The notes below the pieces were generated by a model. That model had not been told where the DNA came from. It was given only the letters and a program-made list of their open reading frames with translations, and ran no database searches. Shown here piece after piece: positions 24,601 through 33,233 of a stretch of 64,000 bases of DNA. Positions within the stretch are counted from its first letter, which is position 1. Each line of letters opens with the position of its first letter. Origin of the DNA: Neodontobutis hainanensis (lineage: Eukaryota; Chordata; Actinopteri; Gobiiformes; Odontobutidae); assembly GCA_024349245.1 (NCBI GenBank), contig JALDNG010000048.1:3212501-3276500 (forward strand), written 5' to 3'. The position numbers and the translations under genes were made by a program.

Positions 24601-25526
24601 TACGGCTCCCGTGGAAACGAGGTGGACTTCCATGGAGCATACCAGAGTGTGTCACAAGTTCAGCGGAGCTACAAGCGTTTCTCATGAAATATTAATGGAC
24701 CAGCACGGACGGAAAAGCTATGATGTCAGAGATTCCAGTTGAAGTGTCCTGTTTCTGTGCAGCCACGGATCAATGAGGTAAGATGGTACAGTTTCGGGGG
24801 GTTAAATGTGAGAGCTTGATCCGTGAACTGTGAAATATTGTAAAAAGGGTTGAATTTGCATAAAAGGGAGTTCAGTCTGTTCTCTGATAGTTGATTAGTC
24901 ATCTCAACCATGGATGAGCTGTTGAGAATTTGTTGTATTTATGACATTTTTAGCAAGTAATGGCTTTGTATGCAGAGGGAAAAACTGCAGAGTCAGAACA
25001 GATCCAAAATGCATTGAATTGCTAAAAGGCACACACTGAGCACAAAAAGCTCACTGAATGACTGTGTACAAAGTGTTCCATCACAGTGACTTGGGCTTTT
25101 GAACTTGTCACACCATACTGGAATAGCGTTGCAGTTGTCACATTCATTTAAATCACACATTCAACTTTTAAACATAAGCTGGTTGTTTTTTATCTCACTT
25201 ATTGTAAATTGTTCTCTAAATATTTCATGACTGTCTGTTTCCTCACAGGCACTGTTAAAGCCAGACTGCATATCTCTAAAGCTACAGAAGGAAATAGCAG
25301 TTGACTGGAGAACCCTAAGATAATATACACTGCACCCTCGATTGCCCCTGCGCTACTGTTACATTCATTTAAAGTGCGCCTGACGCTGATAAGTAACCCT
25401 AGATAGAGACCTCTGGGTGAGAATTACCTGCCGGCTGTCGCGCTGGGAGGAGGAAGAGGACGATGCGCTCTTGTGGACCGGGGTGGAGGTCTTTACCGGA
25501 GTGGCGCTCCTGTCTTCAGTGCTCAT
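9817..25526 (-). CDS. osbpl6: Oxysterol-binding protein-related protein 6 (ORP6)
   Basis: Lipid-transfer protein of the ORP3/6/7 subfamily, acting at ER contacts with the plasma membrane and endosomes. Coding exons from the 5' end (high to low): 25428-25526, 20511-20633, 20177-20230, 18998-19111, 18744-18914, 17312-17456, 17043-17146, 16677-16769, 15668-15845, 15282-15412, 14557-14664, 14037-14168, 13112-13199, 12347-12600, 11640-11777, 11421-11484, 11259-11337, 10812-10956, 10543-10687, 10325-10451, 10109-10231, 9817-9928. The total is 2727 nt = 908 aa and every phase joins. The start at 25526 matches the Ser-rich N-terminus of human ORP6; an in-frame upstream ATG (about 25571) exists but has no counterpart there. 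ORP6 rather than ORP3 fits FERMVLVAAFAV, RQNEIVRSPRE and the prkra neighbour. One intron has a GC donor and one acceptor is a tandem CAGCAG. Confidence 0.96.
11874..12262. mobile_element. Non-autonomous hAT DNA transposon (MITE), 389 bp
   Basis: The element starts CAGGGGTGGGCAA and its other end, read inward, is CAGGGGTGAACAA (11 of 13 match). It is flanked by 8-bp near-identical target duplications, GTCTAGAG at 11866-11873 and ATCTAGAG at 12263-12270 (7 of 8). Terminal CAGGG and 8-bp duplications are diagnostic of the hAT superfamily. The interior has GGCCGCATGTGGCCC-type sequence typical of Charlie-like elements. No transposase frame remains. It fills about two thirds of an osbpl6 intron. 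Confidence 0.85.
12601..13111 (-). other. osbpl6 intron, no further gene
   Basis: Intron between the ORD-opening exon and the acidic SDDESYVSDVSDN exon. Plus-strand open frames here are not conserved sequence. Confidence 0.6.
13200..14036 (-). other. osbpl6 intron, no further gene
   Basis: Intron of about 0.84 kb between the acidic exon and the FFAT exon. I see nothing in it. Confidence 0.55.
14037..14168 (-). other. osbpl6: osbpl6 exon carrying an FFAT motif
   Basis: The exon encodes SVSEFFDAQEVLLSASSSE. EFFDAQE is a textbook FFAT core (EFFDAxE), which binds the MSP domain of VAP proteins in the ER membrane. A run of Ser and acidic residues flanks it, as in ORP3 and ORP6. The function is inferred from motif identity. 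Confidence 0.88.
18744..20633 (-). other. osbpl6: osbpl6 PH-domain exons
   Basis: Four exons (20511-20633, 20177-20230, 18998-19111, start of 18744-18914) encode a pleckstrin-homology domain at about residues 50-150. It begins EGFMLKKRKWPLKGWHKRFF, runs through FVLDNGILKYSKSPID and GSIDVGLSVMSIKKKARRID, and ends with the DAWVSKLRHHRLYRQNE helix. Family knowledge: ORP PH domains bind phosphoinositides and target the protein to the plasma membrane. All four exons are in phase 0 at their joints. Confidence 0.92.
19165..19995. mobile_element. Degraded MITE-like element with AT-rich inverted ends
   Basis: The left part reads GATTATTTTAGTAATCGCGTAATC and the right part carries the reversed theme (GAATTACTCGATTTATTTGATTAAATG), followed by TTTCAGCTCTAA. 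This resembles the very common fish repeat that opens with GGCTGCAAC and runs of GATTA. The arms match only moderately and target duplications are not clear, so superfamily and edges are uncertain. It lies in the osbpl6 intron 19112-20176. Confidence 0.45.
20757..20843 (-). other. Candidate cassette exon of osbpl6 (unproven)
   Basis: On the minus strand a good acceptor (TGATTTACAG) opens an 87-nt frame encoding 29 residues beginning ILEKLKKCGQGKTNG, ending at a weak donor (GTGTTT). Both ends are phase 0, as are the neighbouring exons (25428 end and 20633 start), so it could be skipped or included without a frameshift. Human ORP6 has an optional in-frame insert at this same junction, with a different sequence. 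A chance open frame of this size is quite possible. Confidence 0.25.
20844..25427 (-). other. Large osbpl6 intron, non-coding apart from a SINE
   Basis: The intron between the first coding exon and the PH-domain exons is about 4.8 kb in all (20634-25427). Apart from the SINE near 22.5-22.8 kb and the candidate cassette exon, I find only short unrelated open frames. The length fits a regulatory first coding intron. Confidence 0.6.
22543..22790 (+). mobile_element. tRNA-derived SINE
   Basis: An A-box-like stretch GCGCAGTGGCTCGGGAGG (from about 22547) and a perfect B-box GGTTCGATTCC (22594-22604) form an internal pol III promoter. They are followed by the fish SINE hallmark GTGTCCTTGGGCAAGACACTTAAC and a short GTGTGAATGTGTGAGT body. 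It is not a functional tRNA, because no cloverleaf closes after the B box. The 3' boundary is approximate. Confidence 0.75.
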
Positions 25527-25674
25527 GGTGCGGCTGTGGGGAGCTCGTTGGTACTGTTGGTACTGGGACATATTGGGTGCCCGTTGGCTCTGTGGACCTC
25601 CCTCAGCACTTGGCCCAGATCAGGAGCATCCTCCAAGGCAGCCCACTTTTCTTTGCTCACTGTGCGCTGGTTAT
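25527..25674 (-). other. osbpl6: osbpl6 5' UTR part of the first coding exon
   Basis: Continuous minus-strand exon sequence precedes the start codon back to an acceptor (TTATGTTTCAG, plus-strand CTG at 25675-25677). It contains an in-frame upstream ATG near 25571 that would add 15 residues (MSQYQQYQ...). I prefer the downstream ATG because its sequence matches human ORP6, but both starts are possible. Confidence 0.5.
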
Positions 25675-25677
25675 CTG

Positions 25678-28600
25678 AAACATAATTCCCAGAAAGTTTG
25701 AATATCACATACAATAAAAGATTATCACAATATCAACTCACTCAGGACAGATACCTGAACATTTATGACTTAGGCTGCAAAATAATTTGGGTCTTGCAAT
25801 TCTTTTTGGTGTCAAATTTCATACGGTTAATAAAATAAGTATTTTTGTTTAAAAGAAGAAAAAAAAGATAAATAAAAAGATTTATAATTCCAAAGCACAA
25901 ATACAGTATTGAATACAGACACTGGAATATTTAACTTTAACATTTTATTCTGTGTGTATTTGTAATATTGTCCAGTTCTGATATCCTAAGCAACAATCTT
26001 CAATTAATTGCATTTCTGTGTATTGATATCAGTGACAGAACCTTTGTGTCACTGCTCAAACACCCAGTCTTCTTATTCTCTGCAGAAGGTCTCTCAGACT
26101 CATTCAGAACTAACTCAATCAATTTCCCTCACAGATGCACAGACTAGAGTACTGAGCTATGAAGCCTTGAAGTGTGGCTTTTAAACACTCTTTCATTACA
26201 CCGTGCATTACCATTTTATTACATGTACAAATACCCCTCATGATGACTTAACACACTTCAGTCAACAGGGTTCTTCAGCTCAACTTAACTCAATACTGAG
26301 AAAGGGTTGTAGTTGTTGCATTAATAATACATACATGGTTGTGTGGCATCCCCATGGCCCCTAATTACTAATATACTCAGGAGAGAGCTGCAACTCTGCA
26401 GTTATGATCACAGACCTGTTATAACCAGATTATACTGGATACATAATCTCATTTTACAGGTACATTTAACACTTGAATTGCCTCTAAATGTCAGGTATAA
26501 ACAAAGACCTAAATGTGTCTGGACATATTTACTCTGTAAATACTAAAGCAAAAACTCAAGGTTAATCTAATATAAGTTACAAATGCAAACTAGTACATGT
26601 TTAGTAGAACATTTGGTAAATCATGATTTTATTACCAAGCAAGTCATGTTATGTAGAACAGATACCAAGGGATGTGACAATGTTTTGATTTTATTCAACC
26701 ACACTTTGCTTAATATTCATGTGGATGGAATAAAATATAAATGATAATCATCTTCACTTGTAGAGTCTGAGACTGTTGAGGGATGAGTTCTACTTTCTTG
26801 GTGGCATTTATACTTTTTTTCATCTGGTTATTATGTGACAGTCCATTACAAGACAAATTAAAGAGATCAAGACCTTTCAATTTTTCAAGACTCCAGACCA
26901 AACAATAAAATACTGCTATAGCAAGTTACAAACATGTCTTGGGACCTTTGTGTTTTTTGCGACAGGATGTTTTTCATTTAGGTGTGTGTGTGTGAGAGGG
27001 AGACTCCTTGGGTCCACTGAGCAGCTCTGCACACTTCAGAACAATTCACTCTCACATGCAACTGAGCAGCATTGTCACACCATAATCTATAATTCAGATC
27101 CTATCACATCGTCATCATCCTTGGCCCTGTCTTAAGCCGAGCTGGAATATAAGCAGCTGTGAGACAAGCTGCTAAGCCCATCTGCACAGTGTATTATCGT
27201 TACTCCTTGACCTAATATGGAAACAGAAGAGACACAGTCATAGTCATATACACAGTTTTGTTAATTGTACAAGTTGGCCTTTGAGATGACTCAGTGATTT
27301 AACTCTATACAAATAAAAATAACTGGAAATGGCTAAAGTATTGTAACTACATTTTAACATAATTGTATCCAATGAGGGTTTGCGACAAACGCTGAAAGTT
27401 TTAGGCCAGTCATTGTTGCTGACTGCTGTTGTACATTTCTAATTAGCTTTGATAAATGACACTCCAATATAACTTTAGAGACAGAAAGCATTTTCATATA
27501 AACCCAGACTGTCCACGGCACACTTGATTAGCCAAAGTATGAGTCTTCTAAATCCAGTCCCCATGATTATAGACATTTGAGCAGCAGTGCAAGACAAGTT
27601 TTCAGTGTCAGTGAAACATGCCATATCCTAATCTAAAAAAAAAAGACTGCCTTACAAATGCAAACATGCTTCCTGCTCAAACCTGCTGCTGCTGTGTTGT
27701 GCACACAATCTTATAGTTTCCTCAAAACGGTTTGTGTAACTCAACGTCCTAGGCATAGAAGCAAGTTAGCTATTAAACTTCCCATTTCCACTCAACTGTC
27801 ACTGTTGTTAATCGGTTTAAATCTCCCCATTCATTATTATAACCTACCTTTGATGTTTATAGTTATGACTAAAAACTTGGCTTGAGAATGGTAGAAAAGA
27901 ACCATCTTTAGGCTTACTCACCTGCAAAAACAATGTGCTCCATGGAAATGTCATTGGACAAGATTCTAGATGTCTAAAGTCTTATGGGATTGCTCCGTGT
28001 GGAAAATTTGTCAAAAAAAATAAGTCAAATCTCTTTAAGGGTTAAGCTGTGACTATGACCTGCCTTGATAAGAAAAGAAATTCCTTACAGCAGTAATCCT
28101 GTGTGTGCGGTGATCTGTGTGCTGTAACATGGATGAGAAAAATAAACTTGAGGTTTGGATATTCAAGAAAGCAAACAACTTAACGGCACTTAAAAGCCAA
28201 ACATACCACAGAAGAACAGGGTTGTTAATCGATCACTCTAACTGACGATAAAGTTGAGTGAAAAGATATTTATGTTTGTATTGTCACAACATCCAAGCCA
28301 CCCACAATTTCACCTTATCGACCCGCTCTCTACAGTGTTCCAGGTTTGCTGATCTCCCCTTGCTGTTGCATAATTAAAGTGGGCCAACAAAAGCAGACTC
28401 ATGTCCTAAGATTATATTACAGAGTCTTTGAGGACAACTATAGTCCGAATTTACAACTGGCTAATAATGCATATCGATCAGTAGAGCAATGTTTTGACCA
28501 TTCACTTAAGTGTCCTGTGTCAAGCTACATGACTGTATCTTGTATGACAGTTAAACAATGCTCCTTCAAATATTATACAATGATGAAATGTTATTACACT

Positions 28601-29453
28601 GATGTGTACATGCAAAATGAACATATTTAAATAAAGGAAAGATACATAAAAATATCGACAAATATAATCACAGTGAGACTATCATTTTGGGCTTTAACCC
28701 ATTCACCATGTCTCAAAAGTAAGTACAAGGCAAAAAACAAGATTTGTGTAAAGATTTTATATAACTGGGAAAGGGACACCTTGAACCAGAGTCTTCCTCA
28801 GACTAGGCCAAGAAATATACTGGAAAATCAATCATGACTGCTGATCAAAGGAGAATCTATTCAAGAAAGCATGCCAAGCCCAGTTTATCTGATTTTATTT
28901 AATTTTAAACAACTGCAAAGTCACTGGCTGACCTTGATAAAACCAGCCAATGTGGAGGTGTGGAGTTGGCTAACTTTCAATTAGTTGCCATTTCACAAAA
29001 ACGGAGCTATGAGTGGGATTTGACAGGGAAGATAATTAAATAAAAACATGAATTCTTATGGTAAAAATAAAATTGCTTACAGTTGTACTGAAAAATATCA
29101 ACACATTTATTACAGTGAAATTACCACGTTAAGATGACGCATTACGTCAGGAGAGTTGGCTGTACGAGGGTCCGATCAATGATTAAGGTTGGAACATGTA
29201 GTTTTGTAAAGGTTGTCGGCTTCTCTTCTGAATTTTTGTGGAAGACCATTAGCACCTTGCTAAGTGGCTAGGAGGTCGTGTCTGACTGGTCCTTTGGTGA
29301 ATCACTCGGGATGCAAATAAACACGGAGGAGATGCTCAACAGTCAAACAGCGGCACCGTAACTCAACACTAACACGAAATTGTTCCCTATTTGAAATCAC
29401 CGTAAATGGCACTTTAGATGCTTAAATGCATAAAGAAATATGTTATTCCTTAC
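25678..29453 (-). other. osbpl6 5' intron, no gene seen
   Basis: AT-rich sequence of about 3.8 kb with no recognisable exon or transposon. Open frames on both strands are short and carry no family features. Confidence 0.55.
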
Positions 29454-29542
29454 CAGAGATACGGTATAATGACCATGTCTTTGCAGTTCTTGGCGCAGGA
29501 AACAATTGAGGGGTCTTCCTTCACTGGGTAGATACTCTCAGC
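29454..29542 (-). other. Possible non-coding 5' exon of osbpl6
   Basis: On the minus strand an acceptor-like TTTGATAG and a strong donor (CTCTG/GTAAGG) bracket 89 nt. One frame is open, but joining it to the next exon gives an immediate stop, so it would be 5' UTR. A GC-richer patch follows at 29650-29800 and might be an alternative first exon. Transcript evidence is lacking. Confidence 0.3.
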
Positions 29543-30664
29543 CTATCAAAGACAGGGGTGTTCATAAAGGTCCACAACAAAAAAAATGTTTGTCCTAATA
29601 ATAAAAACTTGCCATGCACGGAGAACGGGACAGCACTAAAGTAAAAAAGTGCTGTGTTTGCCTGTTTCCTTGAATGCGGGCTGTGATGCTCAGCTCAACT
29701 GCACTCTCCGGTCGCTCCTCCCTGCAGCAAGACGGGGTCTGAGCGGGAACAAAACACCGGCATGGACCAAAGAGGACGGGCCCCGGATGCTCACAAAACA
29801 TGGCAATGGAGTATCCTCCAACTGGAACAGAACAGCTAATCAAATCCGCAAACAGAAAGTATGCCAATGCTTATACAGTCAAATAGTAGACTACCTAATA
29901 AACTTGACATCATCTTTAATTAAAATACGTCATACGATGCCTGCCTAAAGTATATTTTAGATAATGGATATAAAATAGCTGCACCAGAATTCATAAGTGA
30001 GCAGCTATGTGTCTTAATATGGGTTAAACAAAGTACAAATCTCTATAATTAGCCCAGGCCCTCGAAATGAGGCTAAACTTACATCACCTGATGCTCTTAA
30101 ATGATGCCTTTTGCAAATTTAAGTAAAATTCACAGAAGGCCGTTGGTCTGCTCAAGTGTTTCCCGCCATAAAGAATTCGTTAGCATCGGTTAGCATGTGA
30201 CAAATAGTGAAAGCTCTTCTGCTTTAAAAACAGTTACATGTACTTGTGTATTTACTTAAGACTGTTACTGTCCACATTTTCAGGTTTGGTGGTGTTACGC
30301 AATTGCCACTGTAACATTTGTCATTCATCTGCTACAAACTGGTGAAAGTAAATGATTTTTAAACACAATTTCTTACTTCTTTCAGCTCTAAACTAAGGGA
30401 CGAACAAGTTATCTAATAAATCATGTTTTTCTGTTTTATGTGTGTGATCAGATCAATGACTGTAGAAGGGCCCTTATACCGTCAATGGATCAGACATTCT
30501 TTCTTTGTGATGGGTGTTTCCTTCTGACTCTCTTTGTATGTAATAAGTCCGGCCATGTGAAGGCAGCATATTTATTTAATTTATTTGGCCTTCGAAAAGA
30601 TAAGAAAGCTATACGTTTGAGGTTTTATAGAGAATATGACTAGATCACACATAACACCTTTTAC

Positions 30665-30860
30665 CTTGACAGTAGCGGACTTTCGTTTCCTAATTTGGGT
30701 GTGTCGTAATGAAACGTGATGAACCAGTCAGCTGACGCAATGACGCAGGAACAAACGTAACGTTGCGGAAAGAGACCACGTTTGCACGCCTTTCACCGGT
30801 CTGGCACGAAGACTGTGGTCGAAGTCTTTTTACATTTAGTGAATTGTACACATTTAACAG
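30665..30860. promoter_or_regulatory. Likely bidirectional osbpl6/cycs promoter with cycs 5' exon
   Basis: A minus-strand donor (CTGTCAAG/GTAAAA, exon edge 30665) suggests the first osbpl6 exon. A plus-strand donor (TTTAACAG/GTAGGC, exon edge 30860) ends the non-coding first exon of cycs. Between them lie two tandem CRE-like sites TGACGCAATGACGCAG (30733-30748) and AACGTAACGTT (about 30755). Cytochrome c promoters of mammals are known to use CREB sites. No TATA box is evident. Start sites are inferred from splice sites only. Confidence 0.5.
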
Positions 30861-31280
30861 GTAGGCTAAGTGTTTCTCTCTGACTTAAATTATTGTATGT
30901 GTTTTAATGTTAATTTACGGATTTCTTGTTACGCAACCTGGTCTACTTGCCTGCCACAAGTCTTACCCTGTTGCCATGAAACGTAGCGTATGACCTCTAC
31001 TTCTAAGAGTCGGTGTGAAACTTATTGAATACTCTCTTTTTTATAACATTGCCCCTAATATATTATGTTATAATTCCCGTGGAAATGTGTAGATTGACAG
31101 GAGCATTACAAGCAGTAGAATCTAAGACCATATAATCCATATAATTTTACAATTAGAGTTATTAGTGTATAAATTATTCAGTTAGTTAACTGTTGGTTTT
31201 GTGGAAGACTACTTAATAGAACTTAATTAATTTTAACTACTTAACTTAATATGTGTTTTCTGTGTATTTCTAAACAGAAG

Positions 31281-31694
31281 ATGCCAGCAGACATTGACAA
31301 AGGAAAGAAGGCATTCGTCCAGAAGTGTGCCCAATGTCATACTGTTGAAGAAAATGGTAAACATAAGGTTGGACCAAACCTTTGGGGTTTGTTTGGACGT
31401 AAAACAGGTCAGGCAGAAGGCTTCTCCTACACCGATGCCAACAAAAGCAAAGGTAACAGTTTGTAATAACTAGTCCTAAATGAATTTGATATGATGATAA
31501 CATGATATTAATTAATAGATTTTTCCTAATTTGTTTACTTTATTCCAGGCATCATTTGGGACGAGGATACCCTGATGACTTATTTAGAAAATCCAAAGAA
31601 ATACATTCCAGGAACAAAGATGATCTTTGCTGGAATCAAAAAGAAGAATGAGCGAGCTGATCTCATTGCATATCTGAAGTCTGCAACTTCGTGA
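31281..31694 (+). CDS. cycs: Cytochrome c, somatic type
   Basis: Small haem protein of the mitochondrial intermembrane space. It carries electrons from complex III to complex IV, and when released it triggers Apaf-1 apoptosome assembly. Coding exons 31281-31452 and 31549-31694 are split by a 96-bp phase-1 intron; the product is 105 aa. The haem-attachment motif CAQCH (codons 31326-31340), the His19 ligand and the axial Met in PGTKMIFAG are present, as are the Lys residues of PKKYIPG used in Apaf-1 binding. The N-terminus is MPADIDKGKK, one residue longer than the usual MGDVEKGKK, and IIWDEDTL carries Asp where most vertebrates have Gly. A non-coding first exon ends at 30860. It is an intact intron-containing gene, not a retrocopy. 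It corresponds to fish cycsb by recall. Confidence 0.96.
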
Positions 31695-32053
31695 AGAATT
31701 CTGCATCTGTCTTTTGTAATTTTAGTACATGTGTAGCTCCCAACCTCAAAATCAATAATAACAACAACCGTGGTTTTTGTATAAATACGTGCCATTTTTA
31801 CAGCTCTACCTCGACAGCTGGTATAGTATATTATATCTTCTGTCTTAACTGTTTTACTACTACAGAAAGGATTGCCACATACTTGTTTATTCAGAGTGTA
31901 GGGAGTGTAAGCTGTGAATTTTGTTCAGAAAAGTAGGTTGCATCTAGAATTTAAGATAGTGTTTTTTAGTTTGTTGGCAATTTGTCTCATCTCTTATAAT
32001 TGAGAAGTTTGCCCCTAACTATACATTTTATTGAACATGTTTATGTGACATTT

Positions 32054-32059
32054 AATAAA
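32054..32059 (+). terminator. cycs polyadenylation signal
   Basis: AATAAA lies 360 bases after the cycs stop codon, followed by a GT/T-rich stretch (CTTTGACTCTGTTTGACTTG), the expected downstream element. Confidence 0.7.
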
Positions 32060-33233
32060 CTGACACTTCATTTAGCTTGACTTTGACTCTGTTTGACTTG
32101 TTTTAGAAGTGATTATTTTGTCTATTATATTGGTTAAATGTGTTGAGGCCAGATGCACACTGTTGAACTTGATTATAAGTGTATATTATAGTTAATTACT
32201 CCATAGTCCATAACAATAATATATCAGTTTATGCAACAACTGTATTGGAACGTAGACTATATGTCTTGTCTTGTCTTGTCTATTGTCTGAAGTGACCAGC
32301 AAACAACAGGAAACTCAGCCTTTCAAAAACGTGGAGTGTAGCGCCATCTAGCGGCCAAATAAAAGCTGCACAATAAATAGCCTTGGTGGTGGACAAGTGA
32401 ATGAAGGAATTTTTCTCCTCTTCCCTCTGCTTTTAGAGTGATGTACAATCAGATTAGTTGAGCTCCAGGCTGTTTGCAGCAGAACTGACTAAATGTGGTG
32501 AAATGCAATAAACGTTTGACTGTATCAGCAACACTACACAAAGCTCATGGGGATCGACTTTGAAACGTAACACAGGCTACAAATAAAAATGTTCAAAAAA
32601 GAACTACCCATTGAATAAACTAGGCAATTTACTAAAACGGGCTATAATACGGTTGCACAAATGCTCTTTTAGTTGTGGTTTGCGACGTAGCCTTCACGCA
32701 ATTGTATCTCATTAAGATAATGATAAGCAGCGCCAGTGTGATTGCATTTATGGAGCTGTCTTCAGGAGGTAAGTCGGTTCAAATGGCCATAAGGCTGAGT
32801 GCTGAAACAACCCTGAGATCCTGTGCATGACGAAGCCAGCGTCAGCAATACGGAGCCAACCACAACCAGCGTCAGTTGCGCACAAGAAGACCTACACAAC
32901 AGCGGTGATCGCTAGTGTCTCTGTGATTCCCAATTACTTTGACGCTTGGCTCCAAACTAAATATGCCGCAAAGGCGCTTTCATTAGCTTTTATTGGTGTT
33001 TTTCTTATTCACTTAAAGACGTGGAGATGAGGATGAACATGCTGGTGCGCAAAGGGAGTCTCCTTGCTCCTAACAGAGTGGAAACGGGAATTGTAGCCAG
33101 AGCTACAGAGGGATCCCCAGCATGAACAGCTTAAAAGTTGTGGAATCCAAGTAACCACCAGTAAAGGATCATAGATGAAATTTCTTAGCTCGACTTCATG
33201 GATTTGGTTCACTGAGGACCATCTGAAGAAGAG
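32060..33233. other. cycs-pde11a intergenic region and pde11a 5' leader
   Basis: Only about 1.2 kb separates the cycs 3' end from the pde11a start codon. It holds a short (CTTGT)n repeat at 32263-32281 and a CTCF-like motif. The last few hundred bases are probably pde11a promoter and leader, with several upstream ATGs (for example at 32827). There is no trace of rbm45, which lies between OSBPL6 and PDE11A in humans. Confidence 0.55.
32341..32354 (-). promoter_or_regulatory. CTCF-like motif, reverse orientation
   Basis: Read on the minus strand the sequence is CCGCTAGATGGCGC, matching 13 of 14 positions of CCASYAGRKGGCRS. It lies between cycs and pde11a and faces the forward motif at 3728-3741. 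Confidence 0.5.

Noticed and set aside
29454..29542. A coding exon of an unknown gene
   Set aside because: Although one frame is open and looks protein-like, joining to the next osbpl6 exon gives a stop and no partner exons were found.
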